Source of the DNA: JAVBLP01 sp052034625
GTDB lineage: Bacteria; Elusimicrobiota; Endomicrobiia; Endomicrobiales; Endomicrobiaceae
Direction of reading: 5' to 3'
DNA: 64,000 nucleotides
NCBI GenBank assembly: GCA_052034625.1
Contig: JBPOII010000010.1
Span: 1-64,000 of the forward strand
In this document: positions 17,831 through 26,512 of the stretch, in pieces
Layout: each line of letters starts with the position of its first letter
Position numbering within the stretch: the first letter of the stretch is position 1
The notes under the pieces: generated by a model
Database searches by the model: none
The model's input: the letters and a program-made list of their open reading frames with translations, nothing else
Told to the model about the DNA's origin: nothing
Translations under genes and position numbers: made by a program

Positions 17831-19204
17831 ATGAAAAAGATAATAATAATTTTACTGCGCAAAATTATAAAAGCTCTTTCTGGTTTATATTATAATATCG
17901 CAAGACCTGATGTAAAAACTGGAAAATATGTAGCTGTATCAGGAAAAGTTCTAGGTTCTGATGAATTAAAGAATATGATAGATGCTTCTCTCGATATGTG
18001 GCTTACTACCGGACGTTTTAATGATGCTTTTGAAAAAGAATTCGCATCCTTTTTAAATTCAAAATATGTTTTAAGCACAAATTCCGGTTCTTCAGCAAAT
18101 CTTTTAGCTATATCAGCTCTTACATCGCATAAACTCGGTGAAAAAAGACTTAAAAAAGGCGATGAAGTAATAACTGTTGCGGCAGGTTTTCCAACTACCG
18201 TTACGCCTATCATACAGAACGGTCTTATACCGGTTTTTGTAGATGTTGAGATCGGTGATTACAATATTTCAGTTTCCCAGATAGAAGAAGCCTTAACACC
18301 GAAAACAAAAGCTGTTTTTGTTGCACATACTCTCGGAAATGTTTTTGATCTGGATAAACTTAAATCATTGTGTGAAAAGCATAATTTATGGCTTATTGAG
18401 GACTCTTGCGATGCTTTAGGCTCTAAATATAATGATAAATTCACAGGAACTGTCGGACATATCGGAACTTTCAGTTTTTATCCGGCACATCATATCACTA
18501 TGGGCGAAGGCGGCGCAGTCTGCACAAATGATCCTATTTTGTATAAAATTCTGCTTTCTTTCAGAGATTGGGGCAGAGACTGTTGGTGTCCTCCGGGAAA
18601 AGACGATACATGTAAAAAACGTTTTACCATGAAATTCGGAAATATGCCGCTCGGCTATGACCATAAATATGTTTATTCACATCTCGGCTATAATTTAAAG
18701 ATAACGGATTGGCAGGCAGCATGCGGTTTAGCACAATTAAAAAAGCTCAAAGCATTTATAGCTAAAAGAAATGAGAATTTCAATTATCTTTACTCAAAAC
18801 TTTCAGAGTTTGAAGAATACCTTATTCTGCCTGAACTCTTAGAAAAAGTTTCCCCATCGTGGTTCGGTTTTACAATAACGGTAAAAGATAATGATAAATT
18901 CAATAAAATCGACCTTGTAAAATTTCTGGAAGAAAATAATATAGGAACAAGACAGCTTTTTGCAGGCAACTTGTTAAGACAGCCTGTTTTTGTTGATTCA
19001 GAAATAGATATGAGAATAAGAAATTCAGAGATGCTCAGATCTAATACATTGACCGAAAAAGAGTATGCCATGCTTCCAAATACGGATATAGTATTAAACT
19101 CTACATTCTGGATAGGCGTATGGCCGGGACTTCGCAAAGATCAGCTTGAATATATTGTTTCAACTTTTAAAAGATTCTTTGAGAGCATAAAGAAAGGAAG
19201 CTGA
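17831..19204 (+). CDS. rfbH: CDP-4-keto-6-deoxyglucose 3-dehydrase (E1)
   Basis: A 457-residue PMP-dependent, [2Fe-2S] enzyme that removes the C3 hydroxyl. The aminotransferase fold has histidine in place of the PLP lysine: H220 in FYPAHHITMGEGG, as in the Yersinia enzyme. Cysteines 193, 251, 253 and 261 give exactly the C-x57-C-x1-C-x7-C cluster motif described for E1. So the enzyme should be fully functional. It needs an E3 reductase (AscD/RfbI), which is not encoded in this window. The first 20 residues are a hydrophobic or basic extension. AGGGGAT provides the ribosome binding site. Confidence 0.93.
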   Translation: MKKIIIILLRKIIKALSGLYYNIARPDVKTGKYVAVSGKVLGSDELKNMIDASLDMWLTTGRFNDAFEKEFASFLNSKYVLSTNSGSSANLLAISALTSHKLGEKRLKKGDEVITVAAGFPTTVTPIIQNGLIPVFVDVEIGDYNISVSQIEEALTPKTKAVFVAHTLGNVFDLDKLKSLCEKHNLWLIEDSCDALGSKYNDKFTGTVGHIGTFSFYPAHHITMGEGGAVCTNDPILYKILLSFRDWGRDCWCPPGKDDTCKKRFTMKFGNMPLGYDHKYVYSHLGYNLKITDWQAACGLAQLKKLKAFIAKRNENFNYLYSKLSEFEEYLILPELLEKVSPSWFGFTITVKDNDKFNKIDLVKFLEENNIGTRQLFAGNLLRQPVFVDSEIDMRIRNSEMLRSNTLTEKEYAMLPNTDIVLNSTFWIGVWPGLRKDQLEYIVSTFKRFFESIKKGS

Positions 19205-19208
19205 GAAT

Positions 19209-20096
19209 ATGAAGAAGATCTTGCTCACCGGCGGAAACGGTTTTATCGGAAAGAATATTCAGGAAAGTTATCTTTCTGAAAAATACGATATAACCGCCCC
19301 GAGAAGTTTTGAGTTGAATCTTTTGGACACACAGCAAACCGATGATTTTTTTAAAAATAAAAAGTTTGACGTAGTTCTGCATTCAGCTGTAAAACCGGGA
19401 CACCGTAATGCCAAAGATCCGACAAATTTGTTTTATTCCAATATGCGTATTTTTCAAAATCTGGAAAGGCATAAAGATAAATTCGGAAAATTCATAAATT
19501 TCGGTTCAGGTGCAATATATGATGTTTCAACGAATATTTCAAATGCAAAAGAAACCGATATATTCAAAAACATGGGTAAAGATGACCACAGTTTTTGTAA
19601 ATATGTACAGCATAAGCAGATAGAAAAACTCGATAATTTCATTGATCTCAATATTTTTGGGATTTTTGGCAAGTATGAAGACTGGCAGATAAGGTTCATT
19701 TCAAATGCTATATGCAAAGCATTATTTGATCTGCCGATAACATTGAGGCAAAACAGGAAGTTCAGTTATTTATGGATAGAAGATTTAATGCCTATTCTCG
19801 AATTTTTTATTGAAAACGATGTTAAACATAAAAGTTATAATATCACCCCGGACTATACTGTTGAACTATCTTTTCTGGCTGAATTGGTAAAGGATATCAG
19901 CGGAAATAATATTGAAATTAAAATATCACAGCCGGGCTCCGGACTTGAATATACTGGGAATAATTCAAGGATTAAAGAAGAGTTTCCATCAGTAAATTTT
20001 ACCGCCATAAACGAAGCGGTCGAAAAACTCTATAATTACTATAAAATAAATATTACAAGCATTCACAAAGAATTGCTTCTTAAGGATAAATTATGA
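19209..20096 (+). CDS. NAD-dependent epimerase/4-ketoreductase, SDR family
   Basis: A 295-residue extended SDR with the cofactor motif GGNGFIG (residues 8-14) and a Y-x3-K pair in KYVQHKQIEK. Its position right after RfbG and RfbH suggests it reduces or epimerises the CDP-4-keto-3,6-dideoxyhexose, like CDP-abequose or CDP-paratose synthases, but GDP-fucose-synthase-like roles are also possible. It overlaps the next gene by four bases. Two pieces of a decayed copy lie at 22065-22350, including a 45-base stretch identical to 19674-19718. Confidence 0.78.
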   Translation: MKKILLTGGNGFIGKNIQESYLSEKYDITAPRSFELNLLDTQQTDDFFKNKKFDVVLHSAVKPGHRNAKDPTNLFYSNMRIFQNLERHKDKFGKFINFGSGAIYDVSTNISNAKETDIFKNMGKDDHSFCKYVQHKQIEKLDNFIDLNIFGIFGKYEDWQIRFISNAICKALFDLPITLRQNRKFSYLWIEDLMPILEFFIENDVKHKSYNITPDYTVELSFLAELVKDISGNNIEIKISQPGSGLEYTGNNSRIKEEFPSVNFTAINEAVEKLYNYYKINITSIHKELLLKDKL

Positions 20097-20767
20097 AAAA
20101 TGTATTTTTAACAGGTGCAAGCGGTGATATTGGAGCCGCAATCAAAAGTATTTTTGAAAAGAACGGATATGCCGTTACGGCACCTTCAAGACAAGAACTG
20201 AACCTTGAAGACATCAATCATATAAGAGATTATTTTAAAGATAAATCTCTGCACTTTGATGTAATAATTCATTGTGCAGGTTTTAACGATCCGAAAAAAA
20301 CTGATACTCTTACTTTTGAGGAAGTAGAAAAAACAGCAAAAATAAATTATATGTCTTTCTTTGAAATAGTTAAAATACTTTCTCCTTATATGAAAGAAAC
20401 TAAAAAAGGACATATTTTAGCGATATCATCGATTTATGGCATCTCCAGCAGAAGCGGACGCCTTGCATATGCGACATCAAAGCATGCCTTAAATGGCGCC
20501 GTAAAGACTTTTGCATGTGAATTCGGAGAATACAATATACTTGTAAATGCCTTGTCTCCGGGATATGTTAATACAAAAATGACAAGTAAAAACAATTCTC
20601 AGGAAACAATCGCTCTTTTAGTATCAAAAATCCCTTTAAACAGACTTGCTGAGCCCGAAGATATAGCTAATACCGCTTTTTATCTTTGTTCTGAAAATAA
20701 TACATATATATCAGGACAAAACATTATAGTTGACGGCGGCTTTGTGGCCGGAGGATATAATCAATGA
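20093..20767 (+). CDS. Short-chain dehydrogenase/reductase
   Basis: A 224-residue classical SDR: GASGDIG (residues 8-14) for the dinucleotide, HCAG, catalytic S in ISSIYG, YATSK (Y-x3-K), SPGYVNT and a C-terminal GQNIIVDGGF. It is complete and at the short end of the family. It overlaps the epimerase before it and the AroB-like gene after it by four bases each, so it acts in the same sugar pathway, probably as a ketoreductase. The substrate is unknown. Confidence 0.85.
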   Translation: MKNVFLTGASGDIGAAIKSIFEKNGYAVTAPSRQELNLEDINHIRDYFKDKSLHFDVIIHCAGFNDPKKTDTLTFEEVEKTAKINYMSFFEIVKILSPYMKETKKGHILAISSIYGISSRSGRLAYATSKHALNGAVKTFACEFGEYNILVNALSPGYVNTKMTSKNNSQETIALLVSKIPLNRLAEPEDIANTAFYLCSENNTYISGQNIIVDGGFVAGGYNQ

Positions 20768-21894
20768 GCATTAATTTCATTATAGAAGACAAAAAATTCT
20801 CAATGCCGGATAATTTTTTTGCACTGGACAATTATTATATAAAGTCTATACCAAAAAATTACAAAGTAACTGTTAAAAACGATCTTACTCCTATAAAAGA
20901 CATACAAAAACTTATAGATGAGAATAAAAACAATCTGCTTTTAGCAGATAAAAAAGTTTATGATCTCTATTTCAAAGATTTGAAAATAGAAGAGAAAAGG
21001 CTTTTTCTTGCCGATGCTGCGGAAGAATTCAAAACTCTTAAAGGCTTTCAAGATGTTATAGCCTTCCTTGAAAGAAATGAATTTACAAAAGGTGAAAAAC
21101 TTATAGTTGTCGGCGGCGGAATAATTCAAGATGTCGGTGCTTTTGTAGGTGCTTGTTATAAAAGAGGCATTAAATGGGTTTATTTCCCGACAACTCTTCT
21201 TTCTATGTGTGACAGCTGCATAGGCGGAAAGACCGGAATAAACCATAATAAAGTTAAAAATCAGCTTGCACTTTTTTCTGCTCCTTTTGAAGTTAATATA
21301 AATATCGCTTTTTTAAAAACACTTTCCGAATATGATATAAAATCCGGAATGGGCGAAATACTTAAACTTCTTGTAACCGGCGGTCCAAAAGCTCTGGAAA
21401 TATACGAAAAAGAAGTAAACAATGGAAAGGTTCTGAACTTTGACAGCTATAAACCTTTGATCTTAAGTTCATTATCCGTAAAAAGAGCCGTTGTTGAGGA
21501 AGATGAGTTTGAACTTTACTATAGGAAAAGCCTTAATTACGGGCATACCATAGGACACGCTATTGAAGTACTTTCCGAGTACAAGATCCCTCACGGACAA
21601 GCAGTAATTATGGGTATGGTCATAGTGAACAAGCTTGCCGCAAACAGAGGTATTTTAAATAAATCTGATTATGAACTTACGCAAAGAATGGCAAAAGAAC
21701 TTCTCGGACAATCAATATTAAAAGATATTTCATTAGACGGTTTGGATAAACTGCTAAAAAAAGATAAAAAAACCGAAGGCAATATTGTGAACTTCGTAAT
21801 AATTTCAGAATTAGGAAATACAAAATTTTTAAAGCTTGAACTGAATGATTCACTTATTCAGGAAATAGATTTGATAATAAAACAGGAGTTTTAA
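20764..21894 (+). CDS. 3-dehydroquinate synthase-family sugar cyclase (AroB-like)
   Basis: A 376-residue member of the sugar-phosphate cyclase family. NAD binding is seen in VVGGGIIQDVGAFVGACY, substrate contacts in CIGGKTGINHNKVKNQLALF, and metal ligands as E in SGMGEILK, H in LNYGHTIGHAIE and H in PHGQAVIMG. All three ligands are kept, so it should be an active cyclase. Its place inside the glycan cluster, between an SDR and an FGGY kinase, argues for a sugar-derived cyclitol or related product (as in 2-deoxy-scyllo-inosose or epi-valiolone synthases) rather than the shikimate route. A housekeeping DHQ synthase role is not excluded. A decayed duplicate of its 3' end lies at 23283-23418. Confidence 0.82.
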   Translation: MSINFIIEDKKFSMPDNFFALDNYYIKSIPKNYKVTVKNDLTPIKDIQKLIDENKNNLLLADKKVYDLYFKDLKIEEKRLFLADAAEEFKTLKGFQDVIAFLERNEFTKGEKLIVVGGGIIQDVGAFVGACYKRGIKWVYFPTTLLSMCDSCIGGKTGINHNKVKNQLALFSAPFEVNINIAFLKTLSEYDIKSGMGEILKLLVTGGPKALEIYEKEVNNGKVLNFDSYKPLILSSLSVKRAVVEEDEFELYYRKSLNYGHTIGHAIEVLSEYKIPHGQAVIMGMVIVNKLAANRGILNKSDYELTQRMAKELLGQSILKDISLDGLDKLLKKDKKTEGNIVNFVIISELGNTKFLKLELNDSLIQEIDLIIKQEF

Positions 21895-21895
21895 T

Positions 21896-22050
21896 ATATT
21901 TGCTGCTTAATTTTGAAACTTCAAGAATAAAATCAGCTATATTATCCAGCGGATATATATCAGTATATGCATGAATCAGTGACACATTCTTTAAATACTG
22001 AGAGCAGATATGAAGCAGATCTTTTGATACAAAAAATGCCACAGATGAAG
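21896..22050 (+). pseudogene. Decayed 5' end of the FGGY kinase gene
   Basis: The sequence after the AroB-like stop matches the first 150 bases of the intact kinase at 23419: TTTGCTGCTT, TCAAGAATAAAATC and GCTATATTATCC are shared. The start codon and about 13 bases are missing and the frame is broken by stops. It must be a remnant, not a gene. Confidence 0.75.
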
Positions 22051-22064
22051 ACAACCTTTAAAAA

Positions 22065-22350
22065 TATGAAGACTGGCAGATAAGGTTCATTTCAAATGCT
22101 ATATGCAAAACACTATTAATGTCCATTCTGTATAGGTTAAAAACACAATTGCAACAAAGTTAAAGTAATTTGTGAGGAAAAAAGCGAGGAAAAAGAAAGA
22201 GTATTGAAATTAAATTTTCACAACCGGGGTCAGGTCCTGAATTCAACGCCAAAAGCTGAATATAAAGTTTACAGACATTGATAAATGCATGGAAATCCTT
22301 TATGTTTACTATTTAAAAAATATAGGAACTATAAGAAAGAAGATTTAATA
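22065..22350 (+). pseudogene. Decayed pieces of an epimerase gene copy
   Basis: Bases 22065-22109 are identical to 19674-19718 of the intact epimerase gene. Further on, around 22204-22250, the translation SIEIKFSQPGSGPEF parallels NIEIKISQPGSGLEY near the epimerase C-terminus, and 22270-22320 parallels its last 15 codons. The middle of the gene is missing. The rest of the 22110-22370 gap holds no ORF I can support. Confidence 0.72.
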
Positions 22351-22370
22351 ACAGATAAATAGGAGTAACT

Positions 22371-23189
22371 ATGAACACTTTAGAAAAAAAGATGGTTGAA
22401 ACATTAGTTGATTTGAAAGCAAATCATCATGTTATCGGTGTAAAAGCTGAGTTTGAAGCAGAGGGTACAAGAATTGAGGAAGCAATGAGATTAAAGGAAG
22501 TTGTAACACGTGCGGGTTTAGATTTGACCATAAAAATCGGCGGCGGTGAAGCGTTGAAAGACATGTTTGAAGCAAAAACAATAGGTGTAAACGCAATAGT
22601 TGCACCCATGATAGAATCTTCTTATGCTCTAAAAAAATATATACGATCAGCAAAACTTGCTTTCCCTGATGACGAAAGAAAAAATACTGCATTTTTAATA
22701 AATATTGAAACGATAACCGCTTATAAAAACATGGACGAAATGCTTGCATTGCCTGAAGCTAAAGATTTAACTGGCATAGTTTTAGGCAGAGTTGACATGA
22801 CGGGCTCTATGGGATTAACAAGAGAAGATATAAACTCCGAAGAAATATTTAAAATAGCCTACTCAATGGCAGAAAAATGCTTAAAGAATAATAAAAAGTT
22901 TATTGTAGGCGGCGGCGTTTCTTTCCATTCAATACCTTTTTTCAAAAAACTTCCTGCTAACGCACTGAATAAATTTGAGACAAGAAAAATAATTTTTGAC
23001 GCACAAAAAGCAATGCCGGACGCAGACACGGAAAAAGGCTTGTTAAAAGCAGTCGGCTTTGAACTTATGTGGTTAAAAAACAAAAGAGATTTCTACAGAA
23101 TGATATATAATGAAGATCGTAAAAGAATAACTATGCTTGAAGAAAGATATAAAAAACTCATTGAAGCCGCCGGCGGATTTTATGAGTAA
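22371..23189 (+). CDS. HpcH/HpaI-type aldolase family protein
   Basis: A 272-residue protein of the phosphoenolpyruvate/pyruvate-binding TIM-barrel superfamily. Recognisable blocks are GVKAEFEAEGTR, LTIKIGGGEA, IVAPMIESSYAL, FLINIETITAYKN (metal-binding E) and GIVLGRVDMTGSMGL. Relatives cleave or form carbon-carbon bonds with pyruvate or related keto acids using a divalent metal. A good AGGAG site precedes the ATG. Remnants of neighbouring genes flank it on both sides, so it either came in with a second copy of the cassette or replaced a gene in it. Here it may build or break down a keto-sugar intermediate; that is inference. Confidence 0.78.
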   Translation: MNTLEKKMVETLVDLKANHHVIGVKAEFEAEGTRIEEAMRLKEVVTRAGLDLTIKIGGGEALKDMFEAKTIGVNAIVAPMIESSYALKKYIRSAKLAFPDDERKNTAFLINIETITAYKNMDEMLALPEAKDLTGIVLGRVDMTGSMGLTREDINSEEIFKIAYSMAEKCLKNNKKFIVGGGVSFHSIPFFKKLPANALNKFETRKIIFDAQKAMPDADTEKGLLKAVGFELMWLKNKRDFYRMIYNEDRKRITMLEERYKKLIEAAGGFYE

Positions 23190-23282
23190 TTATATTTTTG
23201 ATCTTGAACGATTGTAGATTCGTCAGCTGAAGTTTTAAATTGTTTAAAAAAGCTTTTGAGCTTGCAAAATATGAGATAGACG

Positions 23283-23418
23283 AAAAAAGATAAAAAACTG
23301 AAGGCAATATTGTTAACTTTGCAAAAATTTCAGAATTAGGAAACACAAAAATTTTAAAGTTTGAACTGAATGATTCACTTATTCAAGAAATAGATTTGAT
23401 AATAAAGCAGGAGTTTTA
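23283..23418 (+). pseudogene. Decayed 3' end of the AroB-like gene
   Basis: This stretch matches the last 135 bases of the AroB-like gene (21760-21894), including a near-identical run over 21838-21895 (57 of about 60 bases the same), but a one-base loss breaks the frame. It joins the intact kinase gene exactly as the intact AroB-like gene joins the kinase remnant. Bases 23190-23282 are also non-coding. Confidence 0.78.
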
Positions 23419-24726
23419 ATGTCTTTAAAAACATATTTGCTGCTTGATTTCGGAGCTTCAAGAATAAAATCGGCTATATTATCCGACGGCTCTATATCCG
23501 ATGTATGCAGCTATGAATCAGTAAAACCTTCATTAAATACCGAAAGCAGATATGAAGTAGATCTTTTTGATATAAAAAATACTTTTTTAAAAATAGCTGA
23601 TTCGGCATATCAAAAAAAACCTTTTGAAGCCGTTTTGATATGCTCTGAAATGCACGGATTTGCTCTTTTAAATGATAAAAGAGAACCAGTTTCCTCTTAT
23701 ATAAGTTGGAAAGACGAACGTTCAGCCGATAAATGCGGTAAAACTTCAAGTTTTGATATATTAAAAGATAAACTTAAAGATTCTTTCTTTAAAAAAACAG
23801 GCATGAAACCCAGAGCTTGCTATCCGATCTTTAACTTTTTTCACATGCTGAGAAATAATGAACTCGGCAATATCAAAAATATAAAAATGGTATCTTTACC
23901 CGAATGGCTGTGTGCTTGCGGCGGCAACTCATTCGGCACTGCACACAATACTATGAGTGCAGGTTTAGGGTTTTACAATATTTATACTAGCTCTTTTGAT
24001 GAAGAATTAATAAATGCGGCAACGGAAAACTGCATAAATTTGAAATTTAATTCAACCTCGTCTGATATTATGCCGGGCGGAACAATTGAAATTAAAGGCA
24101 AAGAAATACCTATTTATACAGGAGTCGGAGATCATCAATGTGCCGTTCTTGGTGCAGGCAATGATGAAAACTCTATTTCAGTAAATTTAGGAACAGGCTC
24201 ACAGGTTGCTTTAGTTTCGGGTGGAAATGATAATACTGAAAAACGTCCTTTTTTTAAAGGAAAACTCCTTGGTACAATAACGCATATTCCATCAGGAAGA
24301 GCACTTAATAACTTCATAGGTTTTTTAGAGTCTGTAAATCCTTCCGTTGATTTCTGGAAGGAATTAGGTAAAATAACTTTTGATGAGATAGTAAATTCAG
24401 ATCTTAATATAGATCTGGCTGTATTTGAAAGTGCTTGGAATTACTCAGGCGGCGGTGCTATATCAGGGATAAAAGAATCTAATTTTAATTTAAAGAACTA
24501 TATAGCATCACTATTAAGATGCTATGCTGTACAATATAAAGATGCAATAGACTCGCTTGCCCCTTATGAAAAATACAATAGAATTGTTTTGAGCGGCGGG
24601 GTTGCAGCTAAAACAGCCGTATTAAAACCGTATATTGAATCAATAACAGGATATAAAGTTCATTTATCTAAAAGCGAGTATGACGAAACCTTTTCAGGAC
24701 TAAATAAAATAAGCCGATGGCTCTAA
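23419..24726 (+). CDS. FGGY-family carbohydrate kinase
   Basis: A 435-residue kinase of the FGGY family (xylulokinase, sedoheptulokinase and relatives), somewhat shorter than the usual 480-520. The phosphate-1 motif is LLLDFGASRIKSA at residues 6-18, the substrate region SEMHGFALLN and SWKDERS, then VGDHQCAVLGAG, VNLGTGSQV and the C-terminal VLSGGVAAKTA adenosine motif. It phosphorylates a sugar or polyol, perhaps a heptulose or cyclitol given the adjacent AroB-like cyclase. AGGAGT stands before the ATG. A decayed copy of its 5' end is at 21896. Confidence 0.83.
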   Translation: MSLKTYLLLDFGASRIKSAILSDGSISDVCSYESVKPSLNTESRYEVDLFDIKNTFLKIADSAYQKKPFEAVLICSEMHGFALLNDKREPVSSYISWKDERSADKCGKTSSFDILKDKLKDSFFKKTGMKPRACYPIFNFFHMLRNNELGNIKNIKMVSLPEWLCACGGNSFGTAHNTMSAGLGFYNIYTSSFDEELINAATENCINLKFNSTSSDIMPGGTIEIKGKEIPIYTGVGDHQCAVLGAGNDENSISVNLGTGSQVALVSGGNDNTEKRPFFKGKLLGTITHIPSGRALNNFIGFLESVNPSVDFWKELGKITFDEIVNSDLNIDLAVFESAWNYSGGGAISGIKESNFNLKNYIASLLRCYAVQYKDAIDSLAPYEKYNRIVLSGGVAAKTAVLKPYIESITGYKVHLSKSEYDETFSGLNKISRWL

Positions 24727-24739
24727 AAGGAAATTTGTG

Positions 24740-25393
24740 ATGAATGCTATGGCTGTCAAGAATGTTTTTTTTGATCTGGACGGAACACTTATAGAATCAT
24801 CTTATGATATAATAAGAATTTTGACAGATGCTTTGGCAAAAAACGGGCTAAAGCCGCAAAACCCCATTGAAATCGGTCCTCCATTGGAGGAGATGGTAAA
24901 AAATGCGATACCCGGGATTGAAGAAACAACAATCAATAAGGTTGTCAGCGATTACAGAGCCGATTACGGCACAGATCTGCTTGAAAGAACTGTTCCTTAC
25001 CTAGGAATAATCGATCTCCTTAAATATTTAAAGAAAGAAGGAGTCAATGTTTTTATAGCAACTTACAAGCCTAAACATATGTCGCTTAAGGTTTTGGACA
25101 GACATTTTGACGGTTTATATAAAGATATAATTACGCCTACTGAAATAGAAAATTTTGAGCAAGGTAAAACAAAGACGGATATTTTCAATTTACTTATTTC
25201 AAAATGGGGCTTAAAAGCCGGAGAATCGTTAATGATAGGCGACTCAAGAAGCGATATTGACTGTGCCAAAGAAACTGGTTTATATACTATTGCTGTTCTA
25301 TACGGCTTCGGCAAACCTGAAGAGTTTAATAATGCCGATGCAAAAGCAGCAACAGTAGGTGAGCTTCTCTCAAAAATAAAAAGTTTTATATAA
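24740..25393 (+). CDS. HAD-family phosphatase
   Basis: A 217-residue HAD hydrolase with DLDGTLIES (nucleophile and acid aspartates near residue 12), ATYKPK (motif II threonine), KTKTDIF (motif III lysine) and MIGDSRSDID (motif IV). Phosphoglycolate phosphatase-like in size and cap. It probably removes a phosphate from an intermediate of the sugar pathway. I prefer ATG 24740 over the GTG just before it. It lies 13 bases after the kinase gene and 19 before the NeuB-like gene. Confidence 0.83.
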   Translation: MNAMAVKNVFFDLDGTLIESSYDIIRILTDALAKNGLKPQNPIEIGPPLEEMVKNAIPGIEETTINKVVSDYRADYGTDLLERTVPYLGIIDLLKYLKKEGVNVFIATYKPKHMSLKVLDRHFDGLYKDIITPTEIENFEQGKTKTDIFNLLISKWGLKAGESLMIGDSRSDIDCAKETGLYTIAVLYGFGKPEEFNNADAKAATVGELLSKIKSFI

Positions 25394-25412
25394 ATATAAG
25401 GAAGGTTATGAG

Positions 25413-26498
25413 GTGAAAAACAATATTTTTGAAGATTTATTTGTGCTTGAACTTGCAAATAACCACTGGGGTAATATTGAAAGGGGCAAGAAAATCATTA
25501 CAGATTTTTCCCGTATCGTAAGATTCAACAATATTAAAGCCGCCATCAAATTACAATTCAGAGATGTTGACAGTTTTATTCACAAAGATTTTAAAGGACG
25601 CGACGATATCCGCTACATAAACAAAACTTTGAAAACTAAAATGAGCTATGACGATTACGGACTGCTTATTGAGTCGATAAAAAAATCAGGATGCTTGACA
25701 ATGTCTACGCCTTTTGATGAGGCATCGGTAGATATGTGCGAAAATCTGGGTGTAGAGATCATAAAAATAGCTTCTTCCGACATTAATGACTGGGTCTTGA
25801 TAGAAAAAATAGCAAAAACAAGGAAACCTGTTATCTTTTCGACAGGCGGCTCTTCTTTAAAAGATATAGATGATCTGGTAAAATTTTTTGATAAAAGAAA
25901 TATTCCCCTTGCTATAAATCATTGTGTTTCAATTTATCCTTCTGAAAAACATGAACTTGAATTGAATCAAATAGATTTTTTGACTAAAAGATATCCTGGA
26001 CATATAATCGGTTTTTCGACACATGAATACAATGACGACATTGAATCTGCAATGCTTATAGCATATGCAAAAGGCGCAAGAACATTTGAAAGACATGTAG
26101 ATATAGAATATGAAGACGGCAATAAAGTATCTCCTTATTGCTCAACCCCGGCAGATTTTGACAGATGGGTAAAAGCTTTTCATAAAGCTAAAGAGATCTG
26201 CGGTGCTTCCGGTGACACAAAAAGAATACCTCCGAAAAAAGAAGTAGCATATCTTGATACTCTTGTCAGAGGCGTATATGCAAAACGCGATCTAAAAAAA
26301 GGCGAAGTTTTGACGGAAGACGATATTTATCTTGCGATCCCTTTACAGAAAGGACAGATCTCATGCAGAGAATTTATGAATGGCGAAGTTATGATAAAAG
26401 ATGTAATGCAAGATGCACCTATAAAAATAGATGATATTGACTCCCCTTATGCTTATGATGAAAATCTAAGAAAAATAATATATGATAGGGGCCTATAG
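25413..26498 (+). CDS. NeuB-like synthase (sialic-acid-synthase family) with SAF domain
   Basis: A 361-residue enzyme of the NeuB family, which condenses phosphoenolpyruvate with an aldose to form 2-keto-3-deoxy (nonulosonic) acids. Family blocks: ELANNHWGNIERGK at the N-terminus, KLQFRD, MSTPFDEASVD, EIIKIASSDINDW, STGGSS, HCVSIYPSEKHELELN, GFSTHE, FERHVDIEY and a C-terminal SAF (antifreeze-like) domain from about residue 280 (VRGVYAKRDLKKGEVLTEDD). It starts with GTG at 25413. It sits between a HAD phosphatase and a ThDP enzyme, and no NeuA/CMP-transferase is nearby, so the product may not be a classical sialic acid. Confidence 0.85.
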   Translation: MKNNIFEDLFVLELANNHWGNIERGKKIITDFSRIVRFNNIKAAIKLQFRDVDSFIHKDFKGRDDIRYINKTLKTKMSYDDYGLLIESIKKSGCLTMSTPFDEASVDMCENLGVEIIKIASSDINDWVLIEKIAKTRKPVIFSTGGSSLKDIDDLVKFFDKRNIPLAINHCVSIYPSEKHELELNQIDFLTKRYPGHIIGFSTHEYNDDIESAMLIAYAKGARTFERHVDIEYEDGNKVSPYCSTPADFDRWVKAFHKAKEICGASGDTKRIPPKKEVAYLDTLVRGVYAKRDLKKGEVLTEDDIYLAIPLQKGQISCREFMNGEVMIKDVMQDAPIKIDDIDSPYAYDENLRKIIYDRGL

Positions 26499-26512
26499 GT
26501 TAGGTATAGTTA

